From Ctena decussata (lineage: Eukaryota > Mollusca > Bivalvia > Lucinida > Lucinidae): a stretch of 64,000 nucleotides of DNA. Where the stretch lies: contig OZ022502.1 in assembly GCA_963989385.1 (NCBI GenBank), positions 11,891,001 to 11,955,000 on the forward strand, read 5' to 3'. The translations under genes were made by a program, and so were the position numbers. Below are positions 1-10,596 of the stretch, in pieces. The notes under the pieces were generated by a model. It worked only from the letters and a program-made list of their open reading frames with translations. It was not told the origin of the DNA and searched no databases. The number at the start of each line of letters is the position of its first letter. Within the stretch, counting starts at the first letter, position 1.

Positions 1-1440
1 AACAACGCAATTAAAACAATCACACCGTTCCTGTGTAAACGTTTGAACATCCCCCGCGTTTGGCGCGACGTTACGTGACGTTAGTGGCGCCAAACGTTTC
101 ATTTTACTCTCCTCACATGACGTAATCAAAAATAAAAACCCTTCAAAAGTCGATTTTAGCGTCTATAAAAGCAACAATTTATATATTTATGAAACGACAG
201 ACTATTTTATAAAAAAACACTATGTTTTCAATTATTTTTACGGAATTTTTGGACCGAATCACTCACACTAGAAATGGAAATGGTCCATTTGGCACAGAAC
301 ATGTTAATTAGTACATGAAAATTTATGCGTACTAGAGGTCAAGGTCTCTCTTTGACTTTTGACCCTGGTCTCTCATATTTTTACAATTTCACACATCTCC
401 TCAAAAGCCACTGGGCCTATTGTAATCAAATTTAATGTAGAGCTTCTAGAGGTGGGGGAACGAAAATTTGTCCAAACGGTCTGGGTCACATGACCAACAT
501 GGCCGCCAAGCCCATATATGGTAAAAAACTTTAAAAACCTCCTTCTCCAGAACCAATAGGCGGATGGCTATGAAACTTGGTATGTAGCATCAGGTACACG
601 AGTACCACCAAGATGGTACAAATAATTAACTTGGGTTGACCTTGACCTTTTTTACGGTAAGGTCAATTTTGCTTTCTGTATCTTTTATATGGGAAAATGC
701 TTGAACATAATATTTCTTGGAAACTGTTGAAGATTTTGCCCTGACAATTGGTGTATACGGTCATCTTTATGAGTACTTAAAAATTTATGCGTACAAGATG
801 TCAAGACAAGGTCATTCTTTGACATTTGACCCTGGTCTCTCATATTGTGACAATTTCACACATCTCCTCAAAAGCCACTGCACCAGTTATAACCAAATTT
901 CATATAAAGCCTCTAGGGGCTGAGGGAACAAAGATTTGTTCAAACGGTCTGGGTCACATGACCAACTTGGCTGCCATCCCATGCCAAAAACGTGTACAAA
1001 TCTTCTTCTCCAGAACCAAATATTTGATGGCCTTGAAACTTAGTATACAGCATTAGGTACTTGAGTACTATCAGGATCGTTCAAATGATGAACTTGGGCT
1101 GACCTCGACCGTTTGTAAGGCAAGGTCAAGTTTCGGAAAATGCTACAACATAAAATTTCATGACAAGTTTAGAAGATTTTGGCCTAAAAATTGGTATATA
1201 AAGTCGTCTTTATTAGTACATGGAAAAGTTGCGGATTCAAGAGGTCAAGGTCATTTTTGTACCTCTGAAACATGTCTCATATTTTGACAATTTAAGACAT
1301 CTCCTCAAAAGCCACTGGGCTAATTGTAACCAAACTTCATATACAGCCTCCAGGGGCTGAGGGATCGAAAACTTATTCAAGCGGTCCAGGTCACAGGACC
1401 TACCGTGATGGCCACCATACTCAGGTGAGCGATCCAGGGC
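1..1440. repeat. Tandem degenerate repeat of about 450 bp, three units
   Basis: Three diverged units begin near 310, 775 and 1215. Each carries, in order, an AAGGTCA-rich stretch, a block reading CATCTCCTCAAAAGCCACTG, and then GGTCACATGACC or a close variant with a purine-rich tract. Unit spacing is about 440 to 465 bp. The first 300 bases are AT-rich and unrelated. The short open frames here run across unit boundaries and resemble no protein. I see no gene. Confidence 0.6.
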
Positions 1441-1522
1441 CTCATGGCACTCTTGTTTTAATCAGGGAGGAATAAGGCAGCGAAAGGAGAGGGGAGGATT
1501 CAACAGTGCATATGCTGTACAG

Positions 1523-1768
1523 CTGGGGCCGAGTGCACAAAGCGAACGTAAGCCTACGCCCGACCTACGTCCGTCGTAAAAAGGTCGCAGAATTTTAATC
1601 CGTGTGCACAACCGAGGCGTGTCGTAAATTAAGTCGTAAAATAGCTTCAAAACTCACAACTCGCTTCGTGCACTTGTATGAAAATACAGTCGTAGTACAA
1701 TTCTGCAATTTTTACGACGGCCGTACGTCGAGCGTAGGCTTACGTTTGCTTTATGCACTCGGCCCCAG
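1523..1768. mobile_element. MITE with TIR CTGGGGCCGAGTG, copy 1
   Basis: The left end reads CTGGGGCCGAGTGCACAAAG and the right end is its inverted complement with few changes. Inverted similarity continues through the blocks around GTAAGCCTACG on both sides, so most of the 246 bp can fold back. No coding capacity. A second, diverged copy lies 160 bp downstream. Confidence 0.7.
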
Positions 1769-1931
1769 GTTACTGACAACTTATTGTAGCGTGGGATGGA
1801 GAACCAGTCGTCCCCTGCTTATTCATCCCAGTATTTGTCTGGTTTTCTTTCTCTCTTTACCCTGAATAATGCAATTTTTCGTAAAAGATTTCACAGTAAC
1901 CCTTCAAGGTACAATGTTCATATTTGGTATA

Positions 1932-2149
1932 CTGGGGCCGAGTGTACAAAGGAGGCGTAAACTACGCCGGCGTAGCTTACGAACGTCACAACCGAGGCGT
2001 GTCGTAAAACTAAGTCGTGAAATTGCTTCAAAAGTCACAAATCGCTTCGTGCGCTTGGATTGAATACAGTCGTAGTACAGACTTAGTTGCGCCGACGTTC
2101 GTAAGCTACGCCGGCGTAGTTTACGCCTCCTTTGAGCACTCGGCCCCTG
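1932..2149. mobile_element. MITE with TIR CTGGGGCCGAGTG, copy 2
   Basis: Same family as 1523-1768: it shares the GGGGCCGAGTG termini and the internal block CACAACCGAGGCGTGTCGTA. The subterminal arms differ and read GCGTAAACTACGCCGGCG with its complement near the other end. Confidence 0.7.
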
Positions 2150-2169
2150 GTCTTTAACCACCATTGCCC

Positions 2170-3230
2170 CCACGTAAACTAGGCTACGGGAAACGTTTCG
2201 TTAAATCTACAGAAAAGGGACAATGTCATTTATATACTGTAATAGTTCTAGATACCTATTTTAATCAAATATCATCAGGTGATATGAACAAAAATGATCA
2301 AACAAGAATTTACAAATAACGATACGCAATAAATCTGTTATGTGTAAAGGTTTATTCATAATCTATATTTTATTTACAAATTAATAGAAACGTGTTTAAT
2401 TTGAGTATCAGTCTAATTATGTTCCCAAATCAGTTTATAACGATTAAGGTCGGAAGCGTTTACTGAAATTACCGTTTACATAGATTTTTAACATTAAGAG
2501 ATACCTGAATAAGCAACCAATGAAGATCCAGGTCAGACTGGGTCTACACTATTTGCCATTTCGCTAACATACTTACACTACTTTGTCAGACAGAAAACCA
2601 AGTTGATTACAATAAAAAAAAAAAAAAAAAAAATACAGAAAATATAATGATGTTCCAAAATTTAAGATATACCATAACATTCTAAAAATTGGGACATATA
2701 GGATAAACCGTAAAATTTTAAATATTGCGACACCTAAGATTATTTTCCTTCATATTAAAGAGTTCTGCTTTACAATGCAGTATGTAATGCGTCCAAATGC
2801 AGTCTGATCAGGGTCTGCACTGATTGCTCAGACATATTGTCGCAATATTTAGACTTGTTACGGTAAATAAAAACCTTACCCTTAAATACAGATAATATTG
2901 TCGCGACCCCCAAGTGATTTGAGAGAAGGGAGTGTTCTTATATGAGCAATTTCTTAAAAACAAAAAAGAAGGAAAAAAAAAATGTTGTTACAGGTGTGCA
3001 AATTCCGCATACTCAGACCACCCTGCGCAGATGTGCAGTCTCGTGAAGGCATGTACGATTAGTGTTTCTTACAGTGTTCACGGTCTAAGCAGTGCCAAGG
3101 CGAACTGTGCATAATTGCCTACACAAAGGTAAAACAGGAAGGTTTTCTCATGACGCGGCTTACAGTTTCGAAGCCCAGTTTTTCGAGTGGGTAGTCTACG
3201 TGTGAGCTTCTCTAATGTATTTTGAGAAAT
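2170..3230. other. No gene seen; AT-rich with poly-A
   Basis: AT-rich sequence with an A run near 2612-2632. Around 2780-2840 there are pieces resembling the CAGTCTGATCAGGGTCTGCACTG hairpin families seen elsewhere. No splice-bounded open frame and no domain recognised. Confidence 0.4.
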
Positions 3231-3237
3231 CAAGGAA

Positions 3238-3475
3238 TACCACGACACGAGAAAACCAACAAAGTGGTGGTGTTCTTATTGCAGACTCAGATCAGCCTGG
3301 GCATCCGCTCAGTCTGATCAGTGTCATCACTGTTGGCATGGAGGTAGCTCAAACCCTTAGCTACTCTTTAAGTGCACAGCAAAGACACAGATCAGACTGG
3401 GCGGATGCCCAGGCTGATTCGCCTGAGTATTTCCGGCTCACATGCTATATTATTGGTTTTGTCATGTCGCGGCTT
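3238..3475. mobile_element. Family-A palindromic MITE, diverged copy
   Basis: Reads CACGACACGAGAAAACCAAC on the left, then GATCAGCCTGGGCATCCGC, with the inverted counterpart GGGCGGATGCCCAGGCTGAT and TGTCATGTCGCGGCTTA on the right. It is a degraded member of the 240-bp family described at 21835-22072. The 124-residue frame across it is an accident of the repeat. Confidence 0.7.
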
Positions 3476-4162
3476 AAATATATTTTTTTCAGTAGCTGGG
3501 GTCTTATATGTTTGGAGAAAAAATGCCATGCACATGCTTTCAGGCCCGGATCTAGACCAGAACTAACTAGCGGGGCCGTCTCTGCTTAGGGCCAAAAGAA
3601 AGGGGACATTATCAGGGTCCAATATAAAATAGAGTTTTCGATGAAAAATCAAGATTATTTCATGCCTATCTTTAAATAAATGTTATGGCATCTCATAGAA
3701 ACCACCTCGGCGAGGCGATTCCAATGAGTTGTCACAACACGTATTTCATTCTAACCTTAGGCTATGGAATATAATCTCAAATTATCATCAGGTGCTCCTT
3801 ATTACACACATTTCCTCATAATATTGGACACAGAGCACTACGTGGCTGGGCTTAAGCCCCAAATTCCACCCCCTGGATCCGGGGCTGTGCTTTACATCCT
3901 AGGTGTGCATGACTATCTCTCATGCCCTTGCGAAACTTGGTATTCTGTTTCCAATTTTATCAACGCTATAGATAAACGGCGAATGCATGTATGTTATCAG
4001 CCAGCTACGTTCTTTTATGCCGCTTCGGAATGGACAATGTGACTGGTCAGAGATTAATCTGAGCTCCTTCTAGTGGTCAAAAACTTGAGTGAAGAGTTAA
4101 ACATCTTCCTATGCAATCATCAGCATTTTACCAACAGGATGGAGACATGTCTGTAAAATACA

Positions 4163-4529
4163 TACCGTATATATGGTAATTTTGGCGGTGTTCTATTTTT
4201 CGCGGTAAAACGCGGTCACTTAGAAACCGCGAATATTTAAATCGCGAAAAATTTCCTGTTTCTTACAAAGTGTCTTCTGTAGACACAGTGTTCATATGTT
4301 TTGTTTGTGTTTGCTTAGGTAGTTGCTGGTACTTTTCACTTGAGCCAGTTCTTTCATTAACCTGCGGCGGCCCTGCCGCCGGTTAATGAAAGAACTGACT
4401 CAAGTGAAATAGTTTTGCTTTTCAAGCACGTTGCTAACCGCGAAAATTAAAAATCGCGAAAATTAATAATCATGTTTTGATCCTTAACCGCGAAAATTTG
4501 AACCCGCGAAAATTACCGCGTATACGGTA
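4163..4529. mobile_element. MITE with TIR TACCGTATACGCGGTAATT, copy 1
   Basis: Termini are TACCGTATATATGGTAATTT and, inverted, TACCGTATACGCGGTAATTT. Subterminal regions are rich in the motif CGCGAAAATT. The centre holds an inner palindrome around TTAACCTGCGGCGGCCCTGC. A related copy in inverted order is at 15161-15535. Confidence 0.8.
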
Positions 4530-4898
4530 AATAACAAAGTGCCACATATTCAGTATCTTCCTCTTGAAATGGCTTGAACAAAACAGCAACATTTGAATTA
4601 ATGAAGTATTTAATTCATTTCGATCACACAGAAAGCTCCACGAAACGTATAATCCAAAAAGCGTCACGAACTTACAAATGCGTTATCGATACGTATGTAG
4701 GGATTCCGCAGTTTAAATGTTGGTAAAAAACGGACAACCCAGAGACAATCACCGACTTTGGATGGGCGACCTTGTAACATGTCGAGCCGGTTACCGCAAG
4801 CGGTGATAAACAAGAGACAAACGTCTTCGTTGTTCACATTTTTCCTATATGACCATTTATTTTGGCAATTTCATAGTCTTGTATTTCACACCTGGGAA

Positions 4899-5158
4899 GC
4901 AATCGGTAGGGCACCTGACTCGTAAGTCAGAGGTCCTGGGTTCGAATCCCGGTCTGGCCACATACTTTCGTTTCTCCTTCCGCTGATTCAAGAAGGGCAG
5001 TTGTCAGTTACTGGCGAAAGTATGTGCACTTAGTACTGGTTAACCGCTTAGGAGGTCTAAGCCTGCCCAGGAATAGTGTGGTTAGGTTAACTGACCGTCC
5101 CGACATGACCTTAGTTGTTTACCGTGGACGTTAAGCATCAAATCAACCAACCAACAAC
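4899..5158 (+). mobile_element. tRNA-derived SINE family 1, 5'-truncated copy
   Basis: The head resembles a tRNA, with a remnant A box (TCGGTAGGGCACC), a Thr-like anticodon region and a clear B box (GGTTCGAATCC). The body contains TTAACCTAACC-type blocks, shared with the copies at 35949 and 54010, and the 3' end is a CAAC-rich tail. It is flanked by an exact 12-bp duplication, CACACCTGGGAA, at 4887-4898 and 5159-5170. The first dozen bases of the tRNA head are missing, so this is not a tRNA gene. Confidence 0.85.
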
Positions 5159-5170
5159 CACACCTGGGAA

Positions 5171-6083
5171 AATACATTTCCTCTGGAAAAATGTTTCCCA
5201 TCGGCAAGCTGCTCTTGACGAGGGCTTCGGACACTTTTATCGACATAAATAAAAATCAACATAACCTTTTTTCTGTCATATAGAAAGGACCTTTCAATAG
5301 TAAATGTTTTCAGTCAGTCGTAAAGGTAGAAAGATATCCAGAGTTTGCATTAGAAGAAAAGCATGTTTTCCCCGATTGGAATCTTAAAACTTAGAGAAGT
5401 GTTTGCCGCTGTTTATGTCACAAAAATAAAAGAGATGCGAAATGCTTAATGATCTTCGTCAATGTAAGGACCATTCCGTGTATGAGGGATTAAATCTTCT
5501 GGAATGCTTTCTTGGATCCCAATTTGTGACACTCTGTATCCGAGTGACGAAGTATGGCCGGGTAAACTAAGCTGGCACAACGAAAATATTACTTTATGGT
5601 AAATGTGCACATTTCAAAGAAATTCCACTGTAAAGTGACAAGCGTTTGCCTCCCTTTTCCAAGTAGAGGACACAATAGCAGAAGAGAATTGGTCTTCCTG
5701 TAAGTAACCGTTGTTGTCACAGATGGCTATTCTTCAAGGAAAGAATTTGCTTCCAGAGGAAGCAAATTCTTACCTAGAAAGAATAGCTTCGCAATAAGAA
5801 GAGAGAAAAGGGCTTCCAGACTAGAGTTATCTTCCTTGGATATGTGACCATACACATTAATCATTTCTTTTCAACTCTTTTTTGGTTTTGAATGAGTCAA
5901 TTTATACAACTCCGATTCAAGTTCTCGGTCTTCAACAGTTTTGCCCGCTCTGCGCACCGAATGAATAGCTTCCGGGTCACCGACCCAGTGGAGTTAATCA
6001 AGAGCGGTAACGCTACCAGTATTTTAAAAGCTTTCTCTTGAAGATCCATTAGAATTATTGCCTGTTTGCCCACGTTTTGCACT
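5171..6083. other. No gene seen; one hairpin
   Basis: Apart from a strong hairpin at 5728-5786 (arms containing AAGAATTTGCTTCC), I find no coding signal, repeat array or RNA gene. The part next to 6084 would be 3' UTR if the candidate exon there is real. Confidence 0.4.
5728..5786. repeat. Hairpin of the AAAGAATTTGCTCC family
   Basis: Inverted arms CTATTCTT and AAGAATTTGCTTCC around the centre AGAG. The same motif recurs at 33985-34048 and 44598-44655, with fragments near 30133 and 31236, so it is a dispersed short palindrome. Confidence 0.6.
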
Positions 6084-6325
6084 TCAAATTTTTCGTCTCA
6101 GCCCGGGGGAGGTCCGTGGGGAAGAGGAATTACTGCCAACACCAAGATGTGTCTTATACGTTGGTTTTTGTGAAGACGACATAGAATATACTCTCCTACG
6201 GTGACCGCCGGTTGATTCCGAATCTTCATCGATGCTGAATAGTAACCTTGACCCTGTATCTTCAAGAGACAAGACTTCATATTCCTTCGATTGTCGTCTT
6301 CGTCTGCTGTTAGCGTAAGCTCTGC
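6084..6325 (-). CDS. Candidate terminal coding exon, product unknown
   Basis: On the minus strand a good acceptor (TATTCTGTCCTTTCAG) ends at 6326. It is followed by 80 open codons to TGA at 6084-6086. The peptide is basic and serine-rich (SRRRRQSKEYEVLSLEDTG near its start, SSSPRTSPGLRRKI at its end). This looks like a disordered C-terminal tail with possible proline-directed phosphorylation sites rather than random translation. I recognise no family and found no upstream exon in the window. It could equally be a chance frame. Confidence 0.35.
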
Positions 6326-6479
6326 CTGAAAGGACAGAATACGTTATGTGATCTTACATGCATATGTGTCATATTCTTGAAAAATTGTAAATGAGAAAAC
6401 ATGAAATGTACGTAATATCCACCAGTGCCTTCAACAAACATACGTAAGTAAGACTGGACAAGCTGTCGCTTGCATTACT

Positions 6480-6690
6480 AGAAAAACGGAATTAAATGAC
6501 TCGAGAATAGTTCCTTGTTGGAGAAAATCTGCAGTTTCTGTTGAAGAAAAAGAGCTTATAATGTCATTAAAAAATTTGCGGAGCATGGCAAACACAGCAC
6601 AGTAGCTATGGTACCAACAGCTGCTGTGCATAGTACCTTGACAGAATGATGTCTTGGTGACGTTTTTTGACATCAGTATGAACTATCAAG
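6480..6690. repeat. Dispersed repeat shared with 16105-16300
   Basis: The block GGAATTAAATGACT followed by GAGAAAATCTG, then AATGTCATTAAAAAA and GGAGCA with GGCA, occurs in the same order near 16109. The two copies have diverged strongly. The 80-residue frame on the minus strand is inside this repeat and is not a gene. Confidence 0.5.
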
Positions 6691-6899
6691 TTGCTGTGAT
6701 AACAGAAATATGACCTCATTGGTATTGGAGCATGGCAAAGGGTTCGAGAGAGATATAGAGAAACATAAAGCTAGACAGACGGACAGACACACAGAGCAAA
6801 ACAGACGGACAGACAGCGAGAGAACCAGAGAGAAACGTTTTCATCACATAACAACAACTCAGTGGTTCGAAATGACATCGGCTATTACACACAAGACCT

Positions 6900-7600
6900 T
6901 ATCTGATTTTACATACATGCCTACTTGATTTCTTTGGGTCGAGCGAAGCTGAATTGTTGGCTAGGAAAGTCACAGGATATGGCTCTGTAGGAATCGCATG
7001 GCTACTTTTCGTGTGGTTAGTGTGTGAAGCGACCCTCTTGTCTTTCATTTCTTAAAACAGAGGAACAAAAAAATAAAACGATCTATTCAGACAGACATTA
7101 AAAAAAAATCCATTTAAAAAAAAAAATTTGGCTCGAAGAAAAAGCCTCCCTTGAAATGTGACTTATAGTTTTGAACTTAAGCGTGCACTTTATGCCATCC
7201 AGTGATATCATCCACCACCCCATTTCTAGAAAAGCTACTATATTGACTTGAGTAGAATGCTACAGTAGCTAACACTATTACATAAGTTAACAATCTAACG
7301 CATCTTGTAATCTAACCTTAAAGTACACAGTTTGATATACTAAATTGAAGGTCAGAATGTTAAACACTGGGTAGAGTTTATGGTTAAATTTCTGGGCAGA
7401 ATGTTAATTCTGTAGTTAACACTCTGCCCTAACGTTAAAAACTTATTCCTTAGGATAATAATTTATTCATAAAATTAGCAACCTATTTCTAAAAGTAACG
7501 CAAGTATTTGATGTGGTTTATGATTTCTGCATTAAAGAAATATTCAATTAATCTTGAAACACTCGTCAACAAATACCCAAGCTAAGGCCTTGCTTTAAAA
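6900..7600. other. No gene seen
   Basis: AT-rich, with two A runs near 7101-7132. A self-similar stretch at 7360-7440 repeats GTTAA and TTAAC words. No exon-like frame, RNA or terminal repeat recognised. Confidence 0.35.
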
Positions 7601-7608
7601 CCCTCGAA

Positions 7609-7784
7609 ATTATCAGACCAACAGTTGGGGTAAGACATGGATGCCTCTCTCTTCTACCCTCTTTAACATTCTTCTCGAAAGGATCATGCCTGATGCTATG
7701 GAAGAAAATGGTGGAAAGGTTAGCATAGGCGGCAGAACTATTATCAATCTGCGGTTGCCGATGACATTGACGCTCTTGATAACA
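7609..7784 (+). pseudogene. Reverse transcriptase fragment of a LINE, decayed
   Basis: Read with frameshifts, this stretch gives the order expected in the palm of a non-LTR reverse transcriptase. It has GVRHGCL (motif B, usually GVRQGCLLSP), then TLFNILLERIM, then VSIGGRTI, then a leucine-arginine with Ala-Asp-Asp in the next frame where the catalytic [FY]ADD belongs. Only about 60 codons remain, with at least two shifts, so it is a dead fragment. The words around it resemble RTE-like or similar LINEs, but the clade cannot be fixed from so little. Confidence 0.7.
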
Positions 7785-7799
7785 ACCCGTATACACTGG

Positions 7800-8456
7800 C
7801 TACGTGGAAACGCGTGTAGCACGGGCAAGTGTACTCGTAAATAGTATAGCACAGAGCCACAAGGCGTAGCACGGCGATTGTTTACCGAGGGTAGGTCACT
7901 TTAGATAACAAAGACAACAAGGAAAGCGGTAGGTTGACATGCTGTTTTACTTAACTTGGCTTGTTTTACGTTGGTGAGTATATATACACCAAACTTTGAA
8001 ATCCGAATTTATGCTCATACTGTATTCTGGAGCTGTTGAAGTCATAAATACCACATTATATCTTCAATGTTTATTCTCACTATAGGTCAATAAAATCTTG
8101 AAATAAACACATAAATCAATACAAATATGTTTTAGGCATTTGTCAATGAAAGTTTCATCAAGATTTTTTATGATGCCACCTTGAAATGGATTATTGCAAG
8201 ACACCACCCATTTTCAAAGTCACGGAGTAATAACGGATACCTTTCTGTGACGGTTACGGCTTTACCCGGAGCAGGCATCGGTATAACCCGGGTAACGCAA
8301 AATCAAATTCTTTCCTTTTCGGTCTTTTTGTCCCATCCGGAGCAGAATAGAATCCTGTTTTAGACTAGTAGTAGACAATGAAAGATTTCTTAGACAAACA
8401 CAGGCCAGGTACATAGTCTTTACCTCCGGTATTACTGTAAAGAACGTTTCACACTG
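7800..8456. other. No gene seen
   Basis: Unique-looking AT-rich DNA between the reverse transcriptase scrap and a SINE. No conserved frame or structured RNA recognised. Confidence 0.35.
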
Positions 8457-8467
8457 CCCGAAAATAT

Positions 8468-8668
8468 GGATGGATGGATGACTTACGACTTTAACGTCCT
8501 TTTTAACAGTATTTCAGTCATATCAGGACGATGGACAGGTGATAATGAAAGTCTGAGTGCAATGGAACCCCGTTTACGATTGAAAAGATTCCCGTCTACA
8601 GCTGGGCTTGAACCCGGGTCCGCCAGATCAGCAGGCCAGCGCTTAACCTACTGAGCTACCGGGGCTCC
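8468..8668 (-). mobile_element. tRNA-derived SINE family 2, copy 1
   Basis: On the minus strand the head reads GGAGCCCCGGTAGCTCAGTA (A box) and then GGGTTCAAGCCC (B box). The body is shared with 40520 and 51445, and the tail is a run of ATCC (GGATGGATGG on the plus strand). The flanks CCCGAAAATAT (8457-8467) and CCCGACAATAT (8669-8679) form a near-exact target site duplication. Confidence 0.85.
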
Positions 8669-8724
8669 CCCGACAATATGAAGGTATTGAAAAAGAAAGA
8701 AAATGAACCTTCTTAAATAACTAT

Positions 8725-10596
8725 TTAAGGTGAGGTGGGAGTAATTGACAAAACACATGATTTTATTCATACTTCCTTACATTGTACATTTTCAGTCCCT
8801 CTATCAGAAAATGTAATAAAAAGGGGGTCGCCGTTGTCATTTTCAAGATATCTGATCTCAAAAACGTCATTTTCCACTTTTTTGACCCGACGTTATAATG
8901 GCGCTCTATGAAAAACGCACTTTTTGGCTTGTCACTCTTGGTTAAAAACCTTCATTCTGAGAAAACACAACACATTTTTTTCTTGAAAAACTAACACAGT
9001 ATGGCCAAATGACAGAAGATTACACTAAAGCAATAAAAATGATAGGTCGCCGACTTAACTTTCGAGCTAATGTGCATAAAATGCCCGGTTTGTCTTTAGA
9101 CTGAAATATTAAGGTTGCGCATGGTCACGTTAACGTTTCTTAATTTTTAGCGCCACATATCAACTATCGCTTTTTGTAGGCGACCGGCAAAAAAAAAATT
9201 GTCTGGGACTTTCATCACTCATGATTGTCATCGTCGGGAAAGTGCAGGATGAAGGCAGATGTAATACTTTTCTCTCAATCTCTGCATATGCCGTCTTCAT
9301 TCATTATTATTTTAATTTAAAAAAAAAAAGACATCGCCATAATGCCCTCCCATACAGTTGACGCGCACCCGAATTGAAAAACTCTCAGAAGCAACAACTA
9401 GAGCGGGCTACCTCGTGTTATGACATTTAAATAATAACCTTGTCCACTTGTAAATTGTACAGTGTAAGCGAGCCAAGTTTTCCAGTTCCTGACCAGACCC
9501 AAGAAAGAACCTATAATATTCTGCACTATAACCCAGCGTTCCAACGACTGGACTTCGGCGACCCCCTCTCTCACTCTCTCACGCTCTCTTTCTTTCTCTC
9601 TCTCTTTGTAAAATTTTGTAAGATTCTGGTCACATCAGCCGAATGTCCTGGACAAGGTGCTTCCTTGACATGAGTTTGATGTTAGCTGGTCTTTTTATTT
9701 AAAAATAATGCCAAGAAATATTGGAAATTGAGGACAAAAATATAAAAAAAAAAATGCTGACTGTCAAAGGAAGTCTTTTTCGACAACATATGTTCAAATT
9801 AAACCAAATAAAATGATATGGAAATATATTTTAGATGTTCTGTTAATCATTTTATCAATTCCTGTCTGTCTGTTATACTTTTCTACCAAATAAGAATGTT
9901 TTTACAAGACAGGCTAAAACCATGTTGGATTACCCCACCCACTTCTGAGGACCCATAGCTCAGTAAGTAGGGCTTTCCGACCAAAGTCACATATGGTTCA
10001 ATAAACCAGACACATAGGAGTATACCATCAGTTAAAAAATAAAACTTTGGTAGGATGCAGAAAACCCACCTTATTGATACCCCCCCCCCCCCCCACCCTT
10101 TGGAATAATTTTTGCTGATTAGAATTTCAAGTGTGGGTGGTATGAAAACGACTGCCTATGGCTGCCACCATGTTAACTGTAACGTGCGTGGTCTAAGTGT
10201 AGACAGTGATCTTACTACTCATTGTACGATTCTGGATTCAATTTCAAGAGGCTTTGTTGTCGTATGAAAATTTGTAATGAAATTATTGCAAGTCAACAGC
10301 TGCGAACTCCGTCTAATAAACTGATAAGAACTTGTCGGCTATCTCACAATTAGTTTTCCGCATGGAAAACTAACTATACTTTTTTCAGTTTCTTCTCTAC
10401 GACACTTTCTATTTCCTTTAAATTTCACCCAGCGCTCAGCATCCTTGCATTTTGTGAGCAGACCATGTAGTGATCACAGAAGCGGCTAGCGTTGACGCCA
10501 TCTTGTTTTTACCAAACGGAACGTTTTACGTCATTACGTAACGTAGTGACAGAAACTGCCGCACGGCGGCGCTGAATTACTCCCACCTCACCTTAA
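8725..10596. mobile_element. 1.87-kb non-autonomous element bounded by TTAA
   Basis: The left end reads TTAAGGTGAGGTGGGAGTAA and the right end is its exact inverted complement (10575-10596), so the shared terminal repeat is about 22 bp including TTAA. The TTAA at both borders is what piggyBac-type transposases leave. The inside has no transposase; it holds a CT-rich tract (9555-9605), a copy of the 9655-10090 repeat and a C run at 10080-10094. The right flank continues a sequence found intact and inverted at 11640-11655, which supports a real insertion there. Family assignment is inference. Confidence 0.6.
9655..10090 (+). repeat. Direct repeat, copy 1 of a 430-bp unit
   Basis: Matches 11800-12230 in the same orientation over nearly its full length. 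Both copies include the words GATGCCAAGAAATATT or a close variant, AAATGATATGGAAATATATT, CCCATAGCTCAGTAAGTAGG and GGATGCAGAAAACCCACC. The CCATAGCTCAG and GGTTCAATAAACC words resemble RNA polymerase III A and B boxes, so part of the unit may be a degraded tRNA-like head. Confidence 0.75.

Noticed and set aside
3215..3589. 124-codon frame
   Set aside because: It lies almost wholly in a family-A MITE copy.
4890..4960. tRNA gene
   Set aside because: A and B boxes are present, but the 5' acceptor strand is missing and the sequence continues into a SINE body with target duplications. The heads at 36150-36220, 54160-54226, 8590-8668, 40520-40590 and 51445-51515 are likewise SINE heads.
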